Notes under the pieces: model-generated
What the model was told of the DNA's origin: nothing
Databases searched by the model: none
The model's input: only the letters and a program-made list of their open reading frames with translations
Made by a program: the position numbers and the translations under genes
Part shown: positions 33,114 to 44,326 of the stretch, piece by piece
How positions within the stretch are numbered: the first letter of the stretch is position 1
Layout: each line of letters begins with the position of its first letter
NCBI RefSeq assembly: GCF_019279795.1
Contig: NC_056743.1
Span: forward strand, 926,415,516 to 926,479,515
Length of the DNA: 64,000 nucleotides
Reading direction: 5' to 3'
Source: Protopterus annectens
Lineage: Eukaryota > Chordata > Ceratodontiformes > Protopteridae

Positions 33114-34893
33114 CAGTGCTGGTGTGGCCAGTCTGGTGCAATTAGTATTGTCCTTGGTTTGTGGTGTTTGATCTTTAGCAGAACTTTCGAGATGAGAGGC
33201 AGTGGGGGAAAGTCATAAACTGAGAAGCTTTCCCAGGTGAAGGACAGGGCATCCACTTTCCAAGCTTGACTGTGGGAAGTCCTTGTGCAGAATTTGTCCA
33301 ATTGGTAGTTCTGAGGGGAGGCAAACACGTCTATCTCTGGATTCCCCATTTGTTTGATTCCAGTTTTCACTCGTGTGGGTCCATGAGATTTCTGCTTAGG
33401 TCGTCTGCCAGTGAATTTAGCTTGCCTGGTAGGAATTGAGCTTGTAAGTGCACGTGGTAGCTCAAGGCTGTGCTCCACAGAGCCATGGCTAGTCTGCAGA
33501 CAGGGTACAAGTGAGTTCCCCCCTGCTTGTTCATGTACCACATAACAGTGGTGTTGTTTGTCTTTACCAATAATTGTACTGGAAGAATGTGGTCCTTGAA
33601 GGCTGTCACGGAATTCTGTACAGCTAACATTTCTTTTTGACTGATATGCAGGTGCATCTGACTCGGGTTCCATTTGCCCTGAATGCACTGCCCTGCCAAG
33701 TGAGATACCCCACCCCCCACCCCCACATGCATAGTCTGATGCGTCTGTTGTTAGGGTTTGGGAGGCAGGTGGTAGAGTGAATGGAGCCCCTTGTTGTGGT
33801 AGCAGGTCTCCACCCACCAAAGGAACTCTGTCTTTATAGAAGGAATGATAGGAATCATTGATTCCAGGTCCTGAGAATGTTGACACCATAGGCTTTTTAG
33901 ATACCATTTTAGTTTCCTTATATGCAGTCTCACATATGGAATTAGTAGAATGCAAGAGGCCATGAACCCCAGGGCTTGGAGGATTTTCCTTGCAGATATC
34001 TGGGTCTTTGTGGATAGTGGTTTGAAGTAGGCTGTCAGATAAACTTGTTTCTCTGGTGTGAGGTAAGCCATCTGGGAAGTTGTGTTCAAGCTTGCTCCCA
34101 GTAATACAATTTGTTGGCAGGGTACTAGATGAGATTTATTTTCGTTTATAGTGTACCCCAGTGAGGTTAGAAGTGTCTTTACAAATGCCAGATGTTTTAG
34201 TAGCATGTCCTGGCTTTCTGCCTTAGACAATCGTCCAGGTGTGGGAATATATATATATGAATATTTCTTTCACTGCAAAATGCAATGACTGGAGCTAGGC
34301 ACTTTGTGAATACCCTGGATGTAGTAGATAAGCCAAAGGGAAGTGCAGAGAACTGATGCATGGAGCCTGCTCTGAAGTGTAGGTATTTCCTGCAAGATTC
34401 CCTTATTGGAATGTGCAGGTAAGCTTCCTTTTAAGTCTAAGGTTGCCAACCAGGCATCTTTGCATAGCATAGGAAGCAGCTGTTGAAGTGTTAGCATTTT
34501 GAATTTTGGGATTACCAAAAAGGTGTTTAGAAGAGAGAAGTCCACGATGGGACGCCAGGAGCTGTCTTTTCTGGGTACCAGGAAAAGTTTTGAGTAAAAC
34601 CCTTGTCCCCTTTCTTCTGCTGGGACAGGTTGAATAGCCCTGATACTTAGAAGAGAGAAAACCTGCTGTTTAGCCTCTGCCCACTGATTTGGGGGTAGGT
34701 CTGGCCAACTGTTTGGGGTTGGTAAGGTGTGAAGGTGGAACCTGTATCTTTGGCAAACTATATTTAAAACCCATTTGTCCTGGGTAATGCGCTGCCATTT
34801 TTTTGCATGCAAGTTGATTTTTCCCCCTAAGGGAGCAAGCAGTTGAGCAGAGCTTGGAAGGTTTAAGGTTAAGTCATTATGACATTTTTCCAT
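32975..34893 (-). pseudogene. DIRS C RT-RNase H-methyltransferase-like ORF, broken
   Basis: The RT N-terminal part (34893-34270) has FYSKLFLVPRK and FKMLTLQQLLPMLCKDAWLATLDL, then shifts frame. The palm motif is destroyed by a short AT insertion at 34246-34259, so YLDD cannot be read. RNase H is at 33732-33367 (KEMLAVQNSV, VKTNNTTVMWYMNKQGG with Asp to Asn in the third acidic position). The methyltransferase-like end is in 33955-32975 (NPEIDVFASPQNY, VYDFPPLPLI, LIAPDWPHQHW). Confidence 0.82.
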
Positions 34894-35031
34894 AGGGGTG
34901 TCTTACTACTTCCAGCTTTGGAAGTGGGAGCCCCCCACTGCTTAGGCCTGTGAGTACCTTGAGACTGTAGCCTAGGTGGTCTGCTGTTCCTGGGTTTAGA
35001 CTTGAGAAGGCCTGGAAGAGACAGGAAAGGA

Positions 35032-36680
35032 TCAATTCTTAGTAGGCCAATGCCTACTAAATCTGGGAGGCTGTACTTGTAGGAAATCTTTAACAGTTTG
35101 CATAGATTTAGCTTTTTCCTCCTCCTTTTTAAGGACTTCTTCGGCTTTGTTGCCAAACAGGCAGTCTTGGTTTAAGGGAGCATCCAGTAATTTAGCTTTA
35201 ACATGATCTGGCAAATTTTGCTCCTTAAGCCAAGTACAGACCCAGTGACAGCAGCCCTGGAAGATGCTTCTAATGTGTCAAAACCACATTGCAAAGTATG
35301 TTTACCAACTTGTTCAGCAGAATGCGTTAAATCCTGTAATTCTTTATTTTCAGCACAGTCAGGAATCAATATCATTTTCTGTTTAAGTAGTTCCATAATA
35401 TGCTGCTGATATTTTAACATGTGAAACTGGCACTTTAAGGCCCTAATGGCCAAAGTAGCAGAAGTGTTTACCTCTTACCCCATCTGTCCAAGGCCCTGGA
35501 ATCTCTATCAGAGGTAGTAGGGTTTTTGGCAGTAGTAGCCTTAATGCCTTTAGGTCCTTGGGAAATGGACTCTGTGTCTGCAGTAGGATTCTTAAAAAGG
35601 AACTTGTGAGAGTCAGGTACTCTGTAATACCTGTCAGGTTTCCTGGGAGCTGGAGGTAAAGTGTCTGAGACTAGGCTAGATTCCTAAAAGGCATCATCTA
35701 CAATGTCCAGGACAGGAGGGATAGCTAAAGGCCTGTGTTGAGGGAGGAGTAAGAGTTCCCTAAGCCTCCTTTTGGAGTCACAGTAATCCTGGCTTTCCCA
35801 GCGGAAATGCTCCCTAAGAGTGTGCAAAGTTTGACCAAAGGAAAAATCTTCTGGAAGGGAAGCAGAGGGAATGGAATCCTCTGCATCAAAATCCTCATAG
35901 GTAGATAAGGGCAAATCCTGGTAATCAGAAGAAACAGAAATTTCAGAATCCTGATCAGAAGAATCGGAAGGAAAATCAGTTGTAGATCTCTTAGAGGGAG
36001 AAAGCTGGCTTCCCCTAATTAAAGTAATATGGTCTTCAGCCATTCTTATCATTTGTTTTTTAAGCATTTGGGCCTGACCATGCGGTTTGGACGTCGGTTT
36101 TATAAGCGTGGGTCGAGTTTTAAGCCTTGAAGAAGAAGATGGCATCGGTTTGAAATGCAAGTCTGTAGGCCTGAATACACCCTCAGAAGCCGGTGCCTGC
36201 ATAGAGGCTCCAGACCCATCCAAGGTAGAGACATCCTCAGGTTCCATAGTCGAAGAAGCATCTTGCGGCATACCGGACTCCAAATGGGTCTCAGTAGAGG
36301 CCTACGACTTTGAAGTAGCAGGTATCAGTGGCTGTGAAAACGCCTCAATGAGTACCAGCGAACTGGCGACTAGCTTAATGGAAGTGTCGGCGGCAGCTAT
36401 GGACCTATGCGGTCTGTCTCGGACTTTATCTTTACGTTTTTTTCGGAATGTCAGTAGTCAGATGGCTTACCGAAGCCATTTATGGATAGTTAAACCGAGT
36501 ACCAAAATAATTTGCTGCAAAAATAAACCGAAGACAAATAGTTCGGGGGTTGAATAAGGCACAAAACCGACAGCGAGGGACAACGTGGTCTGGGCCTAAG
36601 CAATGAATGCAATACAAATGAAAATCTTTATGAGGTATTTGCTTTCCACAGGTAATACAATTGTTAACTTTTACTGACAT
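35032..36680 (-). pseudogene. DIRS C gag-like ORF, broken
   Basis: The start is at 36680 with NNCITCGKQIPHKDFHLYC. A central open piece (36283-35684) carries FRPTDLHFKP, LITLIRGSQLSPSK-like sequence and the DFSFGQTLHTLREHFRWES block. The C-terminal pieces (35453-35172, 35214-35032) have MLKYQQHI, EQVGKHTLQCGFDTLEASSRAA and KSMQTVKDFLQVQPPRF. Several indels are present. Confidence 0.78.
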
Positions 36681-36838
36681 CGGTTTAGAGCAAGAAAAAG
36701 GATCCCGAATGGGGTACTTAGCTTTTTTGAAGACTTTGGTTCGGAGTACGGAGTACTTCGGTTCTGAAAGTCGAAAACGAAAATTTCAGGAGCCGGCCGA
36801 CCAGCACTTGCGAACTGCTTCTGCTTCAGGCACCGCAC

Positions 36839-37028
36839 GGCAAGAAAGACTGATGTAAGGACGTCGGCTGCATGTTTTATACCCCTGACAACCTGACGTC
36901 ATGGAAGAAGAGACAGCATCCGATGCAGGGATCCAAGACTTGGATATTCAGGCTGCCTGCGGGATACCTGCAGAAAGATAACCCAAATGTTACATGATTG
37001 AATGACTGCAACAGTGAAACAAGAACAT
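36839..37028. repeat. DIRS C right inverted terminal repeat
   Basis: Ends AAACAAGAACAT. The minus-strand TATA (36874-36881 region) and TGACGTCA (36894-36901) are kept. The gag start at 36680 lies about 190 bp downstream. Confidence 0.88.
36874..36901 (-). promoter_or_regulatory. DIRS C sense promoter
   Basis: TGACGTCA followed on the minus strand by GGGGTATAAAAC, in the same arrangement as in A, B and D. Confidence 0.55.
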
Positions 37029-37238
37029 CTGTTTTCCTCCAGACAAGTGAGGAAAGTTGAGTGCTGTAGTAATTTGTAGCTTATTTAGTGCTTACAATGA
37101 ACATGTACCGAGCTCAAAAAAACACAGATTTGAGTGCTAAAACTAAAAAACTGTCTGATTCTAAGGGACAATTTGAAGAGCAGACTTTATGGCGCCTGGA
37201 ATAGTTTAACCCTAGCTAAGCGACGATGCATAAAGTGT

Positions 37239-37260
37239 ATCTTTTTTTTTTTTTTTTTTT
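37239..37260. repeat. poly(T) tract
   Basis: A run of about 22 T in the spacer between DIRS C and D. No LINE or SINE body is recognisable next to it. Confidence 0.9.
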
Positions 37261-37534
37261 AAATATAGTAGTAGCAAATGAGCAAACCGATTTAAACCAA
37301 TTAACCAATAAAAAGCTAAAAACTGAGCCCCGTTCCAGCAGTCTTCGATCAGACAAGTTCTAACTGAACACTCCTGGTACTAGGGTGCAGGGGAACCTTC
37401 TCTAACAAAAGATGGCCTGGATTAGTGCTCAGGTTATACAAACAAAGCTAGATTCAGCACGTCTGAATCTAGTCTATACTACAGCAAAGAAGGCGTACCA
37501 ATTTCAGAAAGAAACAGCTCAAATAAGCAAGCAC

Positions 37535-37655
37535 AACAAACCTTTAACCACAAACTCCCAGCTTAGAAGGGCAGAATCTACCCTCTACTCTCACAAGAGT
37601 GCCAACCACACCTTTTTAATGTAAAACAACTTGCCCTAAGCCCAAGTGCTTAAAC
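37535..37655. repeat. diverged direct repeat, first copy
   Basis: Reads AACTCCCAGCTTAGAAGG ... AGTGCCAACCACACC ... TTAATGTAAAACAACTTG ... AGCCCAAGTGCTT. It matches 43273-43398 with several substitutions and lies immediately left of DIRS D. Confidence 0.75.
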
Positions 37656-37660
37656 CAGAA

Positions 37661-37873
37661 AGTACAGTTGTGTACCTACCATAAATGTAGATGTTCGAGT
37701 GTATTCACTGTTGCAGTCATTACAAATGGGTTATCCTGCTGGCAGGCTACTCGCAGTCGGCCTGAATTCCAAAGTCTAGGTCCGGCGTCGGTTGCTGTCA
37801 CCTCCTCCCTGATGTCAGTGAGCCAGGGGTATCAAAGATGCCGCCGACGCCATTTTCTTCAGTTTTTCTTGCC
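37661..37873. repeat. DIRS D left inverted terminal repeat
   Basis: Inverse of 43067-43246 with the extra outer bases. The inward TATA box is altered to GGGGTATCAAAG, and the CRE-like site to TGATGTCA. Confidence 0.9.
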
Positions 37874-38045
37874 CCAGATGTCAGGTGCCCCTAAAATGGT
37901 AGGCTAAATTATGCCAATAAGCATACATACACAAACAACAACTTTTCCTTCATCTACAAGCAAATACACCACATAGGTTGTAGAGAATAGAGAAGTACAG
38001 ATAAGTCCCAGAAAAGGAAAAGGGGGATGGTGGGAGGGTAACCTG

Positions 38046-38145
38046 GACTGCAGCAGTGAATACACTCGAACAGCTACATTTATGGTAGGTACACAACTGT
38101 ACTATGTTCATTGTGTTTCACTGTTGCAGTCATTACAATTGGGTT
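38046..38145. repeat. DIRS D internal complementary region
   Basis: The junction AACTGTACT|ATGTTCATTG lies at 38103/38104. It is slightly diverged from its own left end (GCAGCAGTG against GCAACAGTG; AACAGCTACA against AACATCTACA). Confidence 0.88.
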
Positions 38146-38176
38146 GAATCCCAAAGCTAAGGTAGGGAGGCTGGTG

Positions 38177-39210
38177 CTAAATAGAATTAGGAGAGGCTAT
38201 CAAGCCCTGCAGAACTGCAGTGGCAAAACCTGCTCTGGATTTAGAGTAGAGAGGTAAGTGACAGTGCTTTGTAAAAGTATGCACCGAACTCCAAGTTGCA
38301 GCCTCTAAGATGTCTTTGGTTGGTACTCCTCTGAGGAAGGCTGCTGAAGTGGCTGCTGCTCTGGTTGAATGAGGCCTAATGCCCTTAGGCACTGATTTGC
38401 CATGTTGTGAATAGCAGAAACAAATGCAGCGGCCTATCCACTTTGAAATAGTCTGCTTTGAGATAGGCTTTCCTTGTGATCCTGCAGCATATGCCACTAG
38501 AAGTTGTTCAGTCTTTCTGAAAGCTTTGGTTCTGTCCAAGTAGAAGTGTAGCTGCCTGTGAATGTCCAAAGAATGCAGAATTCTCTCACCCTTATTCTGA
38601 GGATTTGGATAAAAGGTAGGCAAATTGATTGTTTGGTTAAGGGCCACACTGGACACTACCTTAGGCATAAATGTAGGGTTTGTCTGCAGAGAAACCCTGT
38701 CAGGATAGAAAATGATAAAAGGTTCCACAGCCATGAGTGCCTGTAACTCTGAGACTCATCTAGCAGAGGTTATTGCTAGGAGCAAAGCTGTTTTCCAGGA
38801 TAAGAATTTTATATCAGCTGTAGAGGCTGGCTCAAATGTAGGCAGTGTGAGTTTTTTCCAAGACATAGTTGAGGTCCCATGCAGGTATCGGTGCTCTCCT
38901 TGGAGGTCTTATGTTTCTGGCCCCTCTGAGGAACTGCCTTAGTAATGGATGAGAAAAAAATAGGTGGTTCTGTATTGTAATGAGCTGAAATGGCAGAGGC
39001 ATGAATTTTAATTGATGAAAAGGAAAGGCCTTTATCAAGCATCTCAGTTAGGTATTGCAAAATCTGAGGAATATTTGGAACAATCGTGTCAAAACCTTGT
39101 ACCTGGTTCCAAGCGCTGAATCTCTTCCATTTTTCTGCATAAGATTTTCTGGTTCTAGGTCTCCTGGACTCCAAAATAACAGCCATCACTGCTTTAGAGA
39201 GAGGTGTGTT
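38177..39210 (-). pseudogene. DIRS D tyrosine recombinase, catalytically dead
   Basis: The core-binding part is SKAVMAVILESRRPRTRKSYAEKWKR. A frameshift at an A run near 38955, a stop inside box I (SAR then TGA, then VSELQ) and Tyr to Cys at the catalytic position (FTKHCHLPLYS) each inactivate it. The C-terminal 185 codons (38734-38177) are open and include GIRPHSTRAA and the SKSRAGFATAVLQGL tail. Confidence 0.85.
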
Positions 39211-41049
39211 TTGACTGGCTACATTATCCGCCATGCTGCCAGGTTTAAGGTCCTGAGTTGGCTGTGCAGTATCTGACTGTCTTGTTGGGTCAATAAGTGA
39301 GGAATATAAGGTAATGACCAAGCTGGGCATTGAGACAAGCTCTTTAGGATTGGGTACCAGTGCTGGCGGGGCCAGTCTGGGGCAATCAGTATAATTTTTG
39401 GTCTCTCTTGTCTGACCTTGAGGAGTACCTTGGGGAGGAGAGGCAGAGGAGGAAAAGCATATACTGTTAGGTCTTTCCAGCTGAAAGATAGAGCATCCAC
39501 TTTCTATGCATGCTTGTGATAAGTCCTTGTGCAGAATCTCAGTATTTGGTAGTTGTGAGGGGAGGCAAATAGGTCTATGTCCGGGCATCCCCAGTTCCTT
39601 GTTATCATGCTGAAGACTTGTGGATCCAATTTCCACTCGTGGGGATCCATTAGGTTTCTGCTTAGTTCGTCTGCCAGAGTATTTGTCCTTCCTGGCAGGA
39701 ATTGCGCTTGCAGATGTACTTGGTAAGTTAATGCTGTGTCCCACAAATTCATGGCTAGTCTGCAGAGAGGGTAGGAATGTGTGCCTCCCTGCTTGTTTAT
39801 GTACCACATGACTGTAGTATTGTCCGTCCTTATCAGTAGTTGTCCTGGATGAAGTAGATCCTTGAAGGCTGTCAGGGCATTTTGAACAGCTAGCATCTCT
39901 TTTTGATTGATATGTAGATGCATTTGACTTGCGGACCATGTGCCCTGAATACATCTTCCTGCCATATGGGCCCCCCAGGCATAATCTGATGCATCTGTTG
40001 TCAATGTCTGCCTGGCTGTGGGTAAGGTGAATGGCTGTCCCGTGTTGTGGTGACAGGCTTTTGCCCACCATCGAAACTCCTGTTGCAAGCAGGGAATGAG
40101 TGTAATTATTGTTTCCAGGCTGTGGCAATGTTGAGTCCAAACACTTTTTAGATACCAGTGAAGTTTCCTCATATGCAGTCTTGCATACGGAATTAGCAGA
40201 ATGCAGGATGCCATGAAGCCCAAAGCCTGCAGAATTTTTCTTGCAGATAACTGGGTCTTTTTTGCCAACATTTTGAAATAAGCAGTCAGCTGTCTGTGTT
40301 TGTCTGGCGTGAGATAAGCCATCTGGGCAGTTGTATTTAAGCTTGCACCCAGGAATATTATCTCTTGAGAGGGTACGAGTTTTGATTTCTTTTCGTTTAC
40401 TGTGTACCCTAGACTTGTTAGTGATCATTTTACAAACGCCAGATGCTGTAGTAGAATGTCCTTGTCCTCTGCTTGAATAAGGCAGTCGTCCAAGTAAGGA
40501 TATATTTGTACTCCTCTTTGTCTGCAAAATGCAATCACTGGTGCCAGGCATTGTGTGAAGACCCTGGGCGCAGTAGATAAGCCAGAGGGCAGTGCAGAGA
40601 ACTGTTACTGCACTGAGCCAGCTATAAATCTGAGGTATCTTCTGCATGATTGTCTGACTGGGACATGCAGGTATGCCTCTTTTAGGTCTAAAGTCACAAG
40701 TCAAGCCTTCCTGCCCAGCATGGGCAGAAGCTGCTGCAGAGTTAACATTTTGAATTTTGGAATATCCAGGAATGTGTTTAGGATAGACAGGTCCAGTATT
40801 GGTCTCCAGGCTTTGTCCTTTCTGGGCACCAAGAATAGCCTTGAGTAGAATCCTAGTCCCTGCTCTTGCTCTGGCACTAGCTGAATGTATCTCATGTCCA
40901 TGAGGGATGAAACTTGTTTTTGTGCCTCTGCCCATTGATTGTGTGGCAGGTCTGGCATACCGTTTGGCCTTGGCAGGGTGTGAAAGTGGAACATGTAGCC
41001 TTGTGATACGATACTTAAGACACATTTGTCCTGGGTGATCACGTGCCAA
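38809..41049 (-). other. long open frame overprinting the RT of DIRS D
   Basis: 746 codons are open in the frame that downstream becomes the tyrosine recombinase, across the whole RT-RNase H-methyltransferase region. Equivalent frames are open in A (8442-7780 and 7551-5641), B (26320-25757 and 25477-24908), E (52225-51710) and F (63866 down to a frameshift near 62980). The predicted peptide is basic, Ser/Thr/His-rich and matches no domain I know. It may be an N-terminal extension of the recombinase or a by-product of codon use in the RT frame. Confidence 0.45.
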
Positions 41050-41160
41050 TTTTGTTGAAAAAGTGCTAGTTTTCCCCCCAAAGGGGCTGCCAGAAGATAA
41101 GTGCTTGGTGCTGGCAGAGGAAAGTCATTGAGACTGTTTCCTGCATGGCTGTGATTTTTC
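39219..41160 (-). pseudogene. DIRS D RT-RNase H-methyltransferase-like ORF, broken
   Basis: The RT N-terminal part (to 40701) is in one open frame with gag. It shows GLGFYSRLFLVPRKDKAWRP and FKMLTLQQLLPMLGRKA, then stops. A 272-codon piece (40322-39504) holds the rest of RT, RNase H (TTDASDYAWG, KEMLAVQNAL, RTDNTTVMWY, ADELSRN) and the start of the methyltransferase-like part. The end (39500-39219) has YAFPPLPLL and LIAPDWPRQHW. Confidence 0.85.
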
Positions 41161-41239
41161 CTCTCCGCTTTTGGAGGTAGAAGCACCCAATTGTTTAGGC
41201 CTGTATGAGCCTTGGGGTTGTGATCTGCCTCTGGGGTGT

Positions 41240-42959
41240 CTGTATCTGCCTCTTGTGGCCTGTCTGACACTGGAAAGGACCAATTCTTTGTAGGCCAGTT
41301 CCTGATAAATCTGGGAGACTGTACCTGCAAGAAATCCTTGACTGTTTGCATAGATTTAGCTTTATCCTCCATTTTCTTCAACACCTCTTCTGCTTTAACA
41401 CCAAACAAATTATCATGCTGTAATGGAGCATCTAATAGTTTTACTTTAACATGATCAGGCAGATTCTGTTCTTTTAACCAAGCATGCCTCCTAATGACAG
41501 AACCTGTAACAGCGGCCCTGCAGGAGGCCTCTAGAGAATCAAAACCACATTGCAAAGTATGCTTTCCCACTTGTTCAGCTGCATGCAGTAAATCCTGCAT
41601 TTCCTTGTTTTCTGCACATTCTGAACTTGTCAACATTTTCTGTTTAAGCAGTGACATAAGGTATTGCTGATATTTAAGCATATAAAACTGGCAATTTAAA
41701 GCTCTTACAGCCAAGGTAGCAGAAGTATAAATACCCCCCCCCCCCATCTGTCCAGGGCCCTAGAATCCCTATCAGAGGGGATAGGGTTTTTTGCAGTGGA
41801 AGCCTTGACCCCTTTGGGACCCTGAGAGATAGTTTCTGGGTCAGCAGCAGGGTTTTTATAAAGAAATTTATGTGAATCAGGAACCCTGTAGTATCTGTCT
41901 GGCTTAACAGGAGCTGGAGGTAAAGAGTCTGGAGACAGAGCGGACTCTGAGAATACATCATCTACAATGTCTAAAACAGGAGGGATAGCAAGGGGCCTGT
42001 GTTGAGGTAATAAAAGGAAGTCTCTGAGCCTTTTCTTGGATTCTAAGTAATCTTGGCTCTCCCAGTGGAAATGCTCCCTCATAGTATGCAGTGTCTCCCC
42101 AAAAGAATAATCCTCAGGAGGAGAGGCTGAAGGGATAGATTCTTCAGCATCAGAATCCTCATAGGGAGGAAGAGAATATTCCTGTTCAGAAGAGGAATCA
42201 GAGGAAATGGAAACCTGATCTGAAGATTCATATGCTATCTCTTGCCTATGCCTCTTATCAGGAGGGGGGATGGGAACCCCTGATCAAAGTAATTAGGTCT
42301 TCGGCCATTTTAAGCATCTGTTTTTTAGGCATGGAGGCCTGTCCAGGAGAATGCTGTACTTGTTTCTTTGTCTTTAGAGCTGCTTTAGTCTTTGCTTTTG
42401 AAGATGAAGTAGGTTTCACATATAACTGAGTAGGCCTGAAAACACACTCAGAAGCCGATGCCTGCTCAGCGGCTCCGGACCCATCTGAGGGAATAGTTTC
42501 CGAGTGTCCACTACCTTCAGTTTCCAGAGGCCTAGTCAGCTCCACGTGGGAGTCGGAAGCGGCCTGTGGCTCTGAGGTAGCGGGCATCAGGGGCTGCAAA
42601 AGCGCCTCACTGAGAACCGGCGAACCGGCGTGAGGCCTAGCAGAAGCCTCGTCATCAGTTTTGGAACTCGGATGCATGCCCTTTTCTTTTTCTTTGCACT
42701 TTTTATAAACTCCGGTAGTCGGTTGTTCCGATGGCATTATATAATTGAATCTTCTGCCAAAATAATGAAATGCAAAATCATACCGACGCTTAATAGTGCG
42801 TTGGTTAAATCTAGCACAAAACCGACAACTAGCAATGTCGTGGTCAGGGCCTAGACAAGGAATACAGTGAAAATCCTCATGAGGTATTTGTTTCCCACAA
42901 GAAATACAATTATTAACTTTTTCTGACATCGGTCTGGAGCAAGATAAAAGTTTCCCCAA
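41240..42959 (-). pseudogene. DIRS D gag-like ORF, broken
   Basis: 42959-42258 holds the N-terminal region (NNCISCGKQIPHEDFHC, CRFCARFNQRTIKRRYDF). 42082-41705 holds LREHFHWESQDYLESKKRLRDF and YRVPDSHKFLYK. From 41747 the C-terminal region (MLKYQQYLMSLL, EQVGKHTLQCGFDSLEASCRAA) runs on without a stop into the RT N-terminus. A C run at 41733-41743 marks one frame break. Confidence 0.8.
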
Positions 42960-43066
42960 CGGGGTACTTAGCTTTAATGAAGACTTTGGATCTGAAATTC
43001 AAATTTGAAAATTTCAGGAGTCGGCCGACCGGCACTTGCGAACTGCTTTTGCTTCGGGCACCGCGT

Positions 43067-43246
43067 GGCAAGAAAGACTGAAGAAAATGGTGTCAGCTGC
43101 ATCTTTTATACCCCTGGCGTACTGACGTCAGGGAGGAGGTGACAGCAACCGATGCCGGACCTAGACTTTGGAATTCAGGCCGACTGCGGGTATCCTGCCA
43201 GCAGGATAACCCAATTGCAATGACTGCAACAGTGAAACACGAACAT
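43067..43246. repeat. DIRS D right inverted terminal repeat
   Basis: Ends AAACACGAACAT at 43246. It contains the sense promoter. Confidence 0.9.
43103..43130 (-). promoter_or_regulatory. DIRS D sense promoter
   Basis: TGACGTCA at 43123-43130 precedes TATAAAAG at 43103-43110 on the minus strand. The gag start at 42923-42925 or 42959 lies downstream. Confidence 0.55.
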
Positions 43247-43272
43247 CTAATACACTTTTAGAATAACAGACA

Positions 43273-43398
43273 CTAAGCCTTCAATCGGCAACTCCCAACT
43301 TAGAAGGATATAAGCTACCTGTTCTGCCAAAAGAGTGCAGACCACAAACCTTCTTAATGTAAAACAATTGGTCTGAAGCCCAAGTGCTTCAACCAAGG
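43273..43398. repeat. diverged direct repeat, second copy
   Basis: Matches 37535-37655 (AACTCCCAACTTAGAAGG ... AGAGTGCAGACCACA ... TTAATGTAAAACAATTGG ... AGCCCAAGTGCTTCAACCA). DIRS D separates the two copies, so D probably inserted into a pre-existing tandem or dispersed repeat. Confidence 0.75.
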
Positions 43399-44326
43399 GC
43401 TTAGAATAACTGTTACAATTTAATCAGGCTACTGACAAGTGTAAAATACTATGCCCAGCCCTATTGTGGGTGGCTACAACACCCAGCCTTTACTGGCCAG
43501 TGGACAATATTCAGGTCACTGTTACTCAACAAAACTCCTTACCTGCCACTGGAGGTCATGAGTCCTATCACAGCAAGCCATCGGAGTGGCTTTAGGTTAT
43601 GGTAACCTAGAGGCACCCAGTCTCTTGACACAGAGTAACACATGTGACCAGCAGACAAAAGGAAAATATGCATTTGCTGTACTGTGAAGATTAAGTATTT
43701 ATGATTTCTAAATACTATATCAAAATGATTTGTTTTTCTAGGAACTGCAATGAAAAAATGGAATACATTGTTCTGTGCACACCAAAGCACCCAGATGCTT
43801 ACAAAATGAACATAAATAAAGTTAACCATTGCAAGTCCACTGAAAGAAAAACTGACATTGAGTACATTCTGCAAAAAAAGTTTGTAGCACATGTACTGCA
43901 TTTGCTGGCTCCAGGAAAAAGAAATGATGGGAGTTTTGAGATACATTATCTGTAGTATATTGCAATTCTTTTGGATAAACACAGGATACCTAACATAAAA
44001 CTACAAAAAGGGTCATCATTTCAGTAATTCTGTAAATTTAGGTGCAACAGACTTGGACACAGAGCATGAGTATACACACTCTGAGTAACACAGTGACAGA
44101 TTATCAGCAGTCTTGCATGGAGTAAATAAAATATAAAAGCTTATTTTAATACTAGGCTTAGCTATGGCTAAGAGAAAAAATCTTGACTCACAAAATTTCT
44201 TTTTCACATGAGCTATTATGATATTACATGAAACAGGGTTAAGATTTTTGAGTAAATCCACAATTTTCCTTTACCATCCTGACAGTGGATATGCTATGAG
44301 AACTGGAAATAGCAGTGCATTTAATT
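43399..44326. other. intronic stretch without recognised gene
   Basis: Overlapping short frames on both strands near 43539-43982 show no domain. No splice-flanked exon was found. Confidence 0.45.

Larger units (their letters stand above)
31441..37028 (-). mobile_element. DIRS retrotransposon copy C, full length, most decayed
   Basis: A 5588-bp element with ends AGTACAG and GAACAT, with terminal repeats at 31441-31654 and 36839-37028 and an ICR at 31803-31906. Gag, RT/RH/MT and YR are each broken into several frames. It lies directly against the 5' end of the CR1-like LINE. The left-end motif TAAGTGTACAC is shared with copy E, against TAGGTACAC in A and D. The right end reads AAACAAGAACAT. 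Confidence 0.93.
37029..37660. other. spacer between DIRS C and D
   Basis: About 630 bp of unique-looking intron. It includes a T homopolymer at about 37239-37260 and, at its end, a 120-bp sequence (37535-37655) that recurs on the far side of DIRS D. No gene seen. Confidence 0.6.
37661..43246 (-). mobile_element. DIRS retrotransposon copy D, full length
   Basis: A 5586-bp element with ends AGTACAG and GAACAT, terminal repeats at 37661-37873 and 43067-43246, and an ICR at 38046-38145. All three proteins are broken. The recombinase has lost its catalytic tyrosine (Cys instead). The recombinase frame stays open for 746 codons across the whole RT region. A diverged direct repeat lies on both sides of the element. 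Confidence 0.93.

Noticed and set aside
43539..43982. 147-codon minus-strand frame with hydrophobic stretches
   Set aside because: An AT-rich sequence with an overlapping plus-strand frame of similar length and no family resemblance. Most likely incidental.
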